Source: Chitinophaga pinensis (GTDB taxonomy: Bacteria; Bacteroidota; Bacteroidia; UKL13-3). From it: a stretch of DNA of 15,875 nt. The DNA is taken from positions 1-15,875 of the forward strand of contig CALPIR020000032.1 of the NCBI GenBank assembly GCA_943323675.2. The letters are read 5' to 3'. Made by a program: the position numbers and the translations under genes. The stretch's first letter is position 1. Each line of letters starts with the position of its first letter. Shown here one piece after another: positions 1 through 6,620 of this stretch. The notes under the pieces are model-generated. The model was not told the origin of the DNA. It ran no database searches and worked only from the letters and a program-made list of their open reading frames with translations.

Positions 1-35
1 ATTTGGCTTGGTTATTTTAATAGATAATGAAAGGT

Positions 36-74
36 AAAAACAAAAAAGCGACCCCGATTAATCGAGGTCGCTTT
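36..74 (-). terminator. Rho-independent terminator of ald
   Basis: A 9-bp perfect outer stem pairs 45-53 with 66-74 (AAAGCGACC / GGTCGCTTT), and the inside can partly pair further. Read on the minus strand, the stem is followed by a T-rich tail (TTTGTTTTTA). It lies just beyond the ald stop codon at 96-98, so it fits an intrinsic terminator for that gene. Confidence 0.85.
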
Positions 75-95
75 CATATTAAAGTTAATTTAAAT

Positions 96-1211
96 TTAGT
101 TCAAAACTTCTTTCACATCTACGAAAGGTAAGTTAAAGGCATCAGCAACACCTTTATAAACCACTTTGCCATCAACAACATTTAATCCTAGCTCTAATTC
201 TTTGTTATCAGCACAAGCTTTTTTCCAGCCCTTGTTTGCTAATTGTAAAGCGTAAGGTAAAGTTGCGTTGGTTAGCGCTAAAGTTGATGTATAAGGAACT
301 GCACCTGGCATGTTAGCTACACAATAGTGAATTACGTTATCAACTACATAAATAGGATCTTGGTGTGTAGTAGCTTTTGATGTTTCAAAGCAACCTCCTT
401 GATCAATAGCCACATCAACCATTACAGTACCTGGACGCATGGTATTTAACATGTCTCTGGTGATTAATGAAGGTGCTTTTGCACCTGGGATTAATACTGC
501 ACCAACAATTAAATCAGAAGTTTTAATCGCTTCGCGAATGTTATACTCGTTAGAGTAAACCGTTTTTACATTAGCAGGTAATAAATCATCTAACTGACGC
601 AAACGGGGTAAAGAAATATCCATTAATGTTACATCAGCGCCTAAACCCGCAGCCATTTTAGCCGCTTGTGTTCCCACAATACCACCACCTAGTACCAATA
701 CAGATGCAGGACGAACTCCGGGAACGCCACCTAATAAAATACCACGTCCACCCATTGGTTTCTCTAAGTATTTCGCACCTTCTTGCACACTCATACGGCC
801 TGCTACTTCACTCATTGGAGTTAATAGCGGTAAGCTGCGATCAGTTTTTTCAACGGTTTCGTACGCTACGCATACCGCTTTACTCTTAATCATTGCAGTT
901 GTTAATGGTTCGTGCGAAGCAAAGTGAAAGTAAGTAAACAACAATTGACCTTCTTTAATCAAAGGATATTCTAATTCAATTGGCTCTTTAACTTTTATAA
1001 TCATTTCAGCTTTGCCATAAACCTCTTCAATGGTTGGTAACATGGTAGCACCAGCTGTTACGTATTCTTCATCTTTAATACCACTGCCATTGCCTGCGGT
1101 AGCTTGAACAAATAATTGGTGACCTGCTTTTACCAATGCCGAAACGCCTGCAGGTGTTAAACCTACGCGATTTTCGTTATTCTTAATTTCTTTAGGAACT
1201 CCTATGATCAT
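96..1211 (-). CDS. ald: Alanine dehydrogenase
   Basis: NAD-dependent L-alanine dehydrogenase, a cytoplasmic enzyme that interconverts L-alanine and pyruvate plus ammonia. At 371 residues it has the usual family length. Residues matching the known active site can be placed at the same numbers as in the well-studied mycobacterial enzyme: R15, K75 (KVKEP), H96 (YFHFASH) and D270 (VDVAIDQGG). The NAD-binding Rossmann segment is VLGGGIVG at about residues 173-180, with an acidic residue (D198) ending the next strand. The start at 1211 gives the conserved MIIGVPKEIK beginning. A good Bacteroidota promoter sits at 1238-1267 and a terminator at 36-74, so the gene is probably transcribed alone. I see no frameshift or missing residue. 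Confidence 0.97.
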   Translation of the reverse strand: MIIGVPKEIKNNENRVGLTPAGVSALVKAGHQLFVQATAGNGSGIKDEEYVTAGATMLPTIEEVYGKAEMIIKVKEPIELEYPLIKEGQLLFTYFHFASHEPLTTAMIKSKAVCVAYETVEKTDRSLPLLTPMSEVAGRMSVQEGAKYLEKPMGGRGILLGGVPGVRPASVLVLGGGIVGTQAAKMAAGLGADVTLMDISLPRLRQLDDLLPANVKTVYSNEYNIREAIKTSDLIVGAVLIPGAKAPSLITRDMLNTMRPGTVMVDVAIDQGGCFETSKATTHQDPIYVVDNVIHYCVANMPGAVPYTSTLALTNATLPYALQLANKGWKKACADNKELELGLNVVDGKVVYKGVADAFNLPFVDVKEVLN

Positions 1212-1237
1212 AATAATATGTTTTTTTAAAAGGTGAG

Positions 1238-1267
1238 CAAAAGTAATACTCTAATACATAAAACAAA
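1238..1267 (-). promoter_or_regulatory. Bacteroidota-type promoter of ald
   Basis: On the minus strand a TTTG (plus-strand 1264-1267) is followed after 18 bases by TACTTTTG (plus-strand 1238-1245). This matches the Bacteroidota consensus TTTG / TAnnTTTG. The expected transcript start near 1231 would leave a leader of about 20 bases before the ald start at 1211. The -33 box lies inside the terminator hairpin of the upstream DUF1573 gene. Confidence 0.65.
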
Positions 1268-1298
1268 ACGCCTCGCTAAAATGTGCAAGGCGTTTTGT
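1252..1298 (-). terminator. Terminator of the downstream DUF1573 gene
   Basis: An 11-bp perfect stem pairs 1263-1273 (ACAAAACGCCT) with 1288-1298, around a 14-base loop. On the minus strand the stem ends in TTTTGT and continues TTTATGTATT. It starts 22 bases beyond the stop codon at 1321-1323. The distal arm also carries the -33 box of the ald promoter. Confidence 0.8.
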
Positions 1299-1320
1299 GT
1301 ATATCGATAGTTTTTTTCTT

Positions 1321-1746
1321 CTAGTTGTTGTTTCTAACTGGAGAAACAGGTTCGGGTGTATTTACTAAAACCTCTCCTTTAATACTTAGTACAATATCAG
1401 CACCGGCATTAGACTTAACCGTAATAACCTTGTGAAAAGCACCTGGCCTACCATAAGAGTTATAAGCAGCTTTTATGGTAGCCTTTTTACCTGCCATGAT
1501 TGGTTCTTTTGGCCATTCTGGTGTTGTACAACCACAACTGGCTTGAACATTGCTTAAAATCAATGCAGTTTTTCCAGTATTTTCAAACACAAAAGAATAA
1601 GTAGCTAGCGTTCCTTCTTTTATTTTACCAAAATTGTGCTCAATTTTTTCAAACTTAATTATAGGCATGGTATCATTAGCATTGTTTTGGGCATTAACAC
1701 CTAAAACAATAAACAATACCACTAGCGTTGCGAATATTTTTTTCAT
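1321..1746 (-). CDS. Secreted DUF1573 protein (paralog 2)
   Basis: Small exported protein of 141 residues with an N-terminal signal peptide of about 20 residues (MKKI, a hydrophobic core, then VNAQ). The rest is one DUF1573 domain, an immunoglobulin-like beta fold common in Bacteroidota whose function is not established. The family signature is clear: HNFGKIKEG near residue 37, a stretch reading YSFVFENTGK, then SCGCTTPEW with the paired cysteines, and a late strand reading HKVITVKSNA. No membrane anchor or sorting domain follows, so a periplasmic or secreted location is likely. It lies 64 bases downstream of a second DUF1573 gene (1811-2245) with a hairpin between them, so it may depend on read-through or on an undetected promoter. 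Confidence 0.9.
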   Translation of the reverse strand: MKKIFATLVVLFIVLGVNAQNNANDTMPIIKFEKIEHNFGKIKEGTLATYSFVFENTGKTALILSNVQASCGCTTPEWPKEPIMAGKKATIKAAYNSYGRPGAFHKVITVKSNAGADIVLSIKGEVLVNTPEPVSPVRNNN

Positions 1747-1750
1747 TTAC

Positions 1751-1788
1751 AGATATAAAATAACCTGTAGGTATTATGCCTACAGGTT
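1751..1788 (-). terminator. Hairpin terminator between the two DUF1573 genes
   Basis: A perfect 10-bp stem pairs 1762-1771 (AACCTGTAGG) with 1779-1788 around a 7-base loop. On the minus strand it is followed by ATTTTATATCT, a moderate T-rich tail. It lies between the stop of the upstream DUF1573 gene (1811) and the start of the next (1746). It probably acts as a terminator or attenuator, or protects the upstream mRNA 3' end. Confidence 0.65.
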
Positions 1789-1810
1789 TGTGTTAAAATA
1801 TGAGTATTAA

Positions 1811-2245
1811 TTAGTTTGAGGGAGTTGCTGCAGGAGCAGCAGCGCCTTTTACTTCACCTTTAAGTGTTAATGTAACCATGTCGCGACTTGCATTTGAAGT
1901 TACAGTAACGGTTTTCATAAAGGCACCTGGGCTTGCAGCATTGTATGTTGCTTTAATATAACCTTTTTTGCCTGGGGCAATTTTCTCTTTTGTAAATTCA
2001 GGTGTTGTACAACCGCAACTTGCAGCAGCATTAAAAATAATTAAATCTGATTTGCCTGTGTTTGTTACCACAAATGTATATGAAGCTGGCACACTTTGAG
2101 GAATTACACCAAAGTCGTGTGTTTCTTTTTCGAAAGTGATAACTGGTACATTTTTGTCAACCGGTTTTTGCGGAGCAACGGTTTGAGAGTTTGAAACGAA
2201 TGCAGCGCTAACAGCTACAAATGCGGTAATTATTAACTTTTTCAT
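1811..2245 (-). CDS. Secreted DUF1573 protein (paralog 1)
   Basis: Exported protein of 144 residues, a paralog of the 1321-1746 product. It starts with a signal peptide (MKKLIITAFVAVSAAFVSNS, cleavage likely near residue 20). The single DUF1573 domain shows HDFGVIPQS, YTFVVTNTGKSDL, SCGCTTPEF with the C-x-C pair, and a final strand FMKTVTVTSNAS. The C-terminus is short and rich in Ala and Pro. The domain's role is unknown; an extracytoplasmic binding or structural role is only an inference. The two copies match in order, length and core motif but differ in most other positions, pointing to an old tandem duplication. It is the first gene of the minus-strand block and has a candidate promoter at 2318-2348. 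Confidence 0.9.
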   Translation of the reverse strand: MKKLIITAFVAVSAAFVSNSQTVAPQKPVDKNVPVITFEKETHDFGVIPQSVPASYTFVVTNTGKSDLIIFNAAASCGCTTPEFTKEKIAPGKKGYIKATYNAASPGAFMKTVTVTSNASRDMVTLTLKGEVKGAAAPAATPSN

Positions 2246-2317
2246 GTTGTATTATTTAATTTTTCTTTTAATATTTCAAAAACTGTTCCAAAAAATGAAT
2301 TACTCAAAATGGAACAT

Positions 2318-2348
2318 CGAATTTACATAAGCTAACTGTAAATGCAAA
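2318..2348 (-). promoter_or_regulatory. Candidate promoter of the DUF1573 pair
   Basis: On the minus strand TTTG (plus-strand 2345-2348) is followed after 19 bases by TAAATTCG (plus-strand 2318-2325), one mismatch from TAnnTTTG. It would give a leader of about 65-70 bases before the start at 2245. This is a weak call because of the mismatch and the distance. Confidence 0.35.
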
Positions 2349-2401
2349 CCTTTTACCCTTAAAATATCCTTAAGACTAAAAAAGCGAGTTATCAAAGTGA
2401 T

Positions 2402-2432
2402 TTTGTAGGCTCATTCAATGGTTATATATTTG
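2402..2432 (+). promoter_or_regulatory. Bacteroidota promoter of the E1 gene
   Basis: TTTG at 2402-2405, a 19-base spacer, then TATATTTG at 2425-2432: a full match to the Bacteroidota consensus. The -7 box ends 22 bases before the ATG at 2455, so the leader should be about 15 bases. That leader contains a start codon directly followed by a stop (ATGTAA, 2445-2450). Confidence 0.75.
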
Positions 2433-2454
2433 GCCACTTATTACATGTAACCGT

Positions 2455-4860
2455 ATGGGAAAATCAAACCAAGCAAAATTTAATGCAGAAGAGTTTAAAG
2501 CTTCAGTTATAAATGATTATGTAATAGCATATCGCAGTCGTCAATCCAGTTTACTGGGTCGTAAGGAGGTGCTTACCGGAAAAGCCAAGTTTGGTATTTT
2601 TGGTGATGGCAAAGAATTGCCTCAACTAGCAATGGCTAAAGCATTTAAGGATGGAGATTTTCGAAGTGGATATTACCGCGACCAAACGTTTATGATGGCA
2701 ATAGGACAACATACTGTTCAAGAGTTTTTCGCCCAACTTTATGCCCACACAGATGTGGAAGCAGAACCTGCTAGTGCTGGACGTATGATGAATGGACACT
2801 TTGGCACCCGCAGTTTGAAGGATGACGGAACGTGGAAGGCATTAAAAAACCAAAAAAACTCATCTAGTGATATATCACCAACAGCGGGACAAATGTTACG
2901 TTTGGTTGGTTTAGCTCATGCCAGTAAATACTACCGTCAAAACGCAAAAATTATTGGCGATAACTTGTTTAGCGATAACGGAAATGAGGTTGCTTGGGGT
3001 ACAATTGGTAATGCATCATCTAGCGAGGGGCACTTTTTTGAAGCAATAAATGCAGCAGGTGTGTTACAAATACCAATGGTTATATCTGTTTGGGATGATG
3101 GTTACGGCATTTCTGTTCCGGCAAAATATCAAACTACCAAAGAGAATATCTCGGAGATTTTAAAAGGGTTTCAACGCGATGAAAAAGGTAACGGCTTTGA
3201 AATTATTGTTGCCAAAGGCTGGAATTATGCCGAGTTAGTAGCTGCATACGATAAAGCAAGCAAAATTGCTCGTGAAGAACACGTACCCGTTTTGGTACAT
3301 GTCACAGAATTGACTCAGCCTCAGGGTCACTCTACCTCAGGTTCGCATGAGCGTTACAAAAGTAAAGAGCGTTTAGATTGGGAACAAGAGTATGATTGTG
3401 TAGAGAAATTTCGTGAGTTTATTATAGACAACAGTATAGCATCAACTGATGAGATTGAAGCGATAGAAGCTGAAGAAAAAATGCATGTAAATAATGCAAA
3501 AAAAGCAGCATGGGAGGCTTATTTATCGCCAATAAAAAACGAGGTAAAACAATGTGTTGCTTTGTTAGAACAATTGGCAAGCGAATCTGGTAAAAACGAA
3601 ATCACAAACATTGCAAACGAGTTGTTAAGCATCAGCGAACCTATACGTAAAGACATTGGTGTGGCTGTAAATAAATCATTACGCTTAACATACGCAACCG
3701 ATTCAACTGAGCGCAATGCGCTGATACAATTTAAAGCTAATTTCAAAGAAATAAACGCGGATAGGTACAACAGTTACTTGTTTAGTGAAAGTGCTGAAGC
3801 TGCTTTAAAGGTAAATGAAGTAAAACCTATTTTTAGTGATGATAGCAAAGTAGTGGATGGACGCGAAGTAATGCAAGCCTTTTTTGATTTGGCTATTACC
3901 CGCGACCCACGAGTATTTGCATTTGGTGAAGACGTAGGTAAAATTGGTGATGTAAACCAAGGTTTTGCTGGATTACAAGAAAAACATGGAGAGAGCCGTG
4001 TGTTTGATACAGGTATTCGCGAATTAACCATTATTGGTCAAGGTATAGGAGCTGCATTACGCGGTTTACGTCCAATTGCCGAAATTCAATATTTAGATTA
4101 TTTACTTTATGGCTTGCAACCTTTAAGCGATGATTTAGCTACACTTCAATATCGCACCAAAGGTGGACAAAAAGCGCCTTTAATTGTACGTACCCGTGGA
4201 CATCGTTTAGAGGGTATTTGGCACAGTGGTTCGCCAATTGGCATGATAATAAACTCTTTGCGTGGTATGCATATACTCGTACCACGAAATATGGTGCAAG
4301 CTGCAGGTTTTTACAATACGATGTTGCAAAGTGATGAGCCTGCCCTAATAATTGAGTGTTTAAATGGATATCGTTTAAAAGAACGTTTACCTGATAACTT
4401 AGGTGAATATACTACACCTATTGGTGTTCCAGAAACAATAATTGAAGGTACTGACATTACAATTGTAAGTTACGGAAGTACGCTACGTGTAATTGAAGAG
4501 GCCGTTATGCAATTGAAAGATTTTGGTATCAATTGCGAGTTAATTGATGTGCAAACTTTATTGCCATTTGATATCAACCACAGTATTGTTGAATCAATTA
4601 AGAAAACAAATAAAGTGGTATTTATTGATGAAGATGTGCCGGGTGGGGCAACTGCCTTCATGATGCAACAAGTAATAGAAGACCAAGAGGCTTATAAATA
4701 CCTTGATGCTAAACCATTAACCATTGCAGCGAAAGCTCACCGTCCTGCTTATGGTACCGATGGTGATTATTTTAGCAAGCCTAGTGCCGAAGATATTTTT
4801 GAAGCGTTAATGAATATGATGCATGAGTACAATCCAACTCAGTATCCTAAATTTATTTAA
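2455..4860 (+). CDS. 2-oxoacid dehydrogenase E1, fused alpha and beta subunits
   Basis: Thiamine-diphosphate-dependent E1 component of a 2-oxoacid dehydrogenase complex, most likely acting on branched-chain 2-oxoacids, with alpha and beta subunits in one 801-residue chain, an arrangement known in Bacteroidota. The alpha part spans about residues 20-400: FRSGYYRDQT near 75, a cofactor segment at 182-219 (GTIGNASSSEG to DDGYGIS), and the active-site loop GHSTSGSHERYKS with H292. A linker follows. The beta part starts near 466 (VDGREVMQAFF) with FGEDVGKIGD, GIRELTIIGQ, HSGSP with H590, and the C-terminal domain (DVQTLLPFD, VFIDEDVPGG, HRPAYG). The usual Asp/Glu of the GDG/GEG motif is N186 and the usual second Asn of NN is D215, a swap discussed as a finding. 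No E2 or E3 gene is nearby. Exact substrate is inferred. Confidence 0.92.
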   Translation: MGKSNQAKFNAEEFKASVINDYVIAYRSRQSSLLGRKEVLTGKAKFGIFGDGKELPQLAMAKAFKDGDFRSGYYRDQTFMMAIGQHTVQEFFAQLYAHTDVEAEPASAGRMMNGHFGTRSLKDDGTWKALKNQKNSSSDISPTAGQMLRLVGLAHASKYYRQNAKIIGDNLFSDNGNEVAWGTIGNASSSEGHFFEAINAAGVLQIPMVISVWDDGYGISVPAKYQTTKENISEILKGFQRDEKGNGFEIIVAKGWNYAELVAAYDKASKIAREEHVPVLVHVTELTQPQGHSTSGSHERYKSKERLDWEQEYDCVEKFREFIIDNSIASTDEIEAIEAEEKMHVNNAKKAAWEAYLSPIKNEVKQCVALLEQLASESGKNEITNIANELLSISEPIRKDIGVAVNKSLRLTYATDSTERNALIQFKANFKEINADRYNSYLFSESAEAALKVNEVKPIFSDDSKVVDGREVMQAFFDLAITRDPRVFAFGEDVGKIGDVNQGFAGLQEKHGESRVFDTGIRELTIIGQGIGAALRGLRPIAEIQYLDYLLYGLQPLSDDLATLQYRTKGGQKAPLIVRTRGHRLEGIWHSGSPIGMIINSLRGMHILVPRNMVQAAGFYNTMLQSDEPALIIECLNGYRLKERLPDNLGEYTTPIGVPETIIEGTDITIVSYGSTLRVIEEAVMQLKDFGINCELIDVQTLLPFDINHSIVESIKKTNKVVFIDEDVPGGATAFMMQQVIEDQEAYKYLDAKPLTIAAKAHRPAYGTDGDYFSKPSAEDIFEALMNMMHEYNPTQYPKFI

Positions 4861-4880
4861 TTAAGACCTTGTATTTTTAT

Positions 4881-4918
4881 AAAAGCCTTCTGTTGAAAAG
4901 CAGGAGGCTTTTTACTTT
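4881..4918 (+). terminator. Rho-independent terminator of the E1 gene
   Basis: A 12-bp stem pairs 4881-4892 (AAAAGCCTTCTG) with 4901-4912, with a single G-U wobble and an 8-base loop. The 3' arm runs into CTTTTTACTT. It lies 20 bases after the E1 stop codon, a classical intrinsic terminator. It separates E1 from the small gene at 4928. Confidence 0.88.
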
Positions 4919-4927
4919 AAACATATT

Positions 4928-5401
4928 ATGCAAACAACAACATTAGCTCAGTTAAAAAAAGAAGTACAAACTCTGCCATATCCGCAGTTGGTTGATCTTT
5001 GCGTGCGTTTGGCCAAATATAAAAAGGAGAACAAAGAACTGTTACATTATTTATTATTTGAGGCTGCTGATGAGCAGCAATTTATTAATCAAGTAAAACA
5101 AGAAATTGATGAGCAGTTTAAGGATGTAAATACATCGCATGTGTACTATGCTAAAAAAACAATTCGCAAAATACTACGAAATGTAAACAAGCAAGCTAAA
5201 TATAGTAGCCTTCCTCAAACCAATATAGAACTATTGATTTGTTTTTTACAACACTTGCGTAAACTAGACATGTTGCTTTACCAAAGTAATCAGTTAATGA
5301 ATTTATACGAAGCCCAACTAAAAAAAATAAAAAAGGAGTTAAGTAAATTACATGAAGATTTACAATACGACTACCAAAAGGATTTGGACGAATTAACTTA
5401 A
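4928..5401 (+). CDS. Uncharacterised helical cytoplasmic protein
   Basis: I do not recognise a named family with confidence. The 157-residue product has no signal peptide and no membrane segment. It is rich in Lys, Leu, Gln and Glu and looks almost entirely alpha-helical. Its N-terminal third (LPYPQLVDLCVRLAKYKKENKELLHYLLFE in short) resembles small conserved Bacteroidota proteins of unknown role. The last 40 residues look like a coiled coil with many Lys and Glu ending in an acidic stretch (YQKDLDELT). The ATG at 4928 follows the E1 terminator by 9-15 bases, so it needs its own promoter or read-through; I found no convincing promoter box. Its stop overlaps the stop of the opposing histidine kinase gene by 9 bases. 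No function is proposed. Confidence 0.8.
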   Translation: MQTTTLAQLKKEVQTLPYPQLVDLCVRLAKYKKENKELLHYLLFEAADEQQFINQVKQEIDEQFKDVNTSHVYYAKKTIRKILRNVNKQAKYSSLPQTNIELLICFLQHLRKLDMLLYQSNQLMNLYEAQLKKIKKELSKLHEDLQYDYQKDLDELT

Positions 5402-6568
5402 CAAATCACCGCCACCACGAAGTACAATTCTAAATGTAGTGCCTTTTTCAAGGGTCGATTCTTTAACAAATACTTTGCCTTTATGGTAGTCTTCTATAAT
5501 CCGTTTAGTCAACGATAAACCTAAGCCCCAGCCACGCTTTTTTGTGGTATAACCGGGCTTAAAAACAGTTTTTTGTTTTGATGGAGATATGCCTTTTCCA
5601 GTATCTTCTATATCAATGTATACTTTATCCGCTTCGGTACTTATATGTATATTTATGCTGCCTTTACCAATCATCGCATCAATGGCATTTTTACAAATAT
5701 TTTCAATAACCCAATCAAATAAAGGCACATTAACCAATGCCAATGCATCTTCATCACTGCTGGTTACACTAAATTTGACTTGGCTCGATGAGCGTGTTCT
5801 CAAATAATCAACTGCACGTTGCATCACTTCAAAAATGTTTTTCGGCTTAAGTACAGGTGCTGATCCGATTTTGCTGAATCTTTCTGTAATTAACTCTAAA
5901 CGTTTTACGTCTTTTTCAAACTCTTGTAATATCTCTTCTTTTTCTGCTTCATTGGCATCACGCATTAAATTAATCCAGCCATTTAGAGACGAAATGGGTG
6001 TGCCTAATTGATGTGCTGTTTCTTTACTCATACCAACCCAAACTTGGTTTTGCTCTGATTTTCGGGAATAACTAAATGCTAAATAAGCAACCAAAATAAA
6101 TAGTGCAATTATACTCAGCTGATAATAGGGGTATTGTTTTAGTTGGGTTAAAATAATGGAGTTTTTGTAATATAAGTAGTTATATTTTTTATTCAGTTCG
6201 TCATAAAGTATTTTGATGGGTTCTCGTTGCGCCTTCATTTCGGCTAATTGTTGTTCTAGGTATTTTTTATCCTCTGCTTTGGCGCTATCTAGGTTTCTAT
6301 GCGCGGTGATGTTTCCATTGTCATCTACCAAAATAACAGGAATCGTTTCGTTATCTTTAATGATATCAAGTAAAAAGTTGATGTCTGTGTTTTCGTTTGC
6401 ATTAATTAATTGTTTGGTAGCATTAGCCCATAACAATACTTTTTTTTCTTCCTCGGTAGCTAATTTTTGTACTAATTTATTGGTATACCAGAGGCTAAAT
6501 GCGCCAATGCACAAAGCCATAATAAACAGTAATCTTTTCCATCTTATCTTTTGTTCGTATACACCCAT
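5393..6568 (-). CDS. Membrane sensor histidine kinase
   Basis: Membrane-bound sensor histidine kinase of 391 residues. Membrane segment 1 is at about residues 11-31 and segment 2 at about 148-166, with a periplasmic sensor region of some 115 residues that I cannot assign. The dimerisation and phosphorylation helix has the H box ETAHQLGTPISSL with the phospho-acceptor H186, preceded by few linker residues and no clear HAMP. The catalytic ATPase domain shows all boxes: N (ENICKNAIDAM), G1 (DTGKGIS), F (VFKPGYTTK) and G2 (GWGLGLSL). There is no attached receiver domain and no response-regulator gene in the window, so it is an orphan kinase. It is read from a promoter at 6579-6608 that would give almost no leader. 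Its stop overlaps the opposing gene's stop. Confidence 0.93.
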   Translation of the reverse strand: MGVYEQKIRWKRLLFIMALCIGAFSLWYTNKLVQKLATEEEKKVLLWANATKQLINANENTDINFLLDIIKDNETIPVILVDDNGNITAHRNLDSAKAEDKKYLEQQLAEMKAQREPIKILYDELNKKYNYLYYKNSIILTQLKQYPYYQLSIIALFILVAYLAFSYSRKSEQNQVWVGMSKETAHQLGTPISSLNGWINLMRDANEAEKEEILQEFEKDVKRLELITERFSKIGSAPVLKPKNIFEVMQRAVDYLRTRSSSQVKFSVTSSDEDALALVNVPLFDWVIENICKNAIDAMIGKGSINIHISTEADKVYIDIEDTGKGISPSKQKTVFKPGYTTKKRGWGLGLSLTKRIIEDYHKGKVFVKESTLEKGTTFRIVLRGGGDLLS

Positions 6569-6578
6569 AGATATAAAT

Positions 6579-6608
6579 CAAATATATGATGATATTTGCA
6601 ATCTCAAA
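6579..6608 (-). promoter_or_regulatory. Bacteroidota promoter of the histidine kinase
   Basis: On the minus strand TTTG (plus-strand 6605-6608), an 18-base spacer, and TATATTTG (plus-strand 6579-6586). Only 10 bases separate the -7 box from the ATG at 6568, so the transcript should begin within a few bases of the start codon. The box lies in a 52-base gap shared with the divergent cyclase gene. A one-mismatch -7 box on the plus strand (GATATTTG, 6591-6598) overlaps it and ends 22 bases before that gene's ATG. Confidence 0.6.
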
Positions 6609-6620
6609 CCATAACGAAAC

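Noticed and set aside
668..889. Open frame of 73 codons on the plus strand inside ald
   Set aside because: It lies opposite a fully conserved alanine dehydrogenase and its His/Leu-rich product looks like an antisense artefact.
6213..6614. Open frame of 133 codons on the plus strand opposite the start of the histidine kinase
   Set aside because: It is antisense to a well-supported kinase gene, has a Cys/Ser/Phe-rich composition typical of shadow frames, and shows no recognisable domain.
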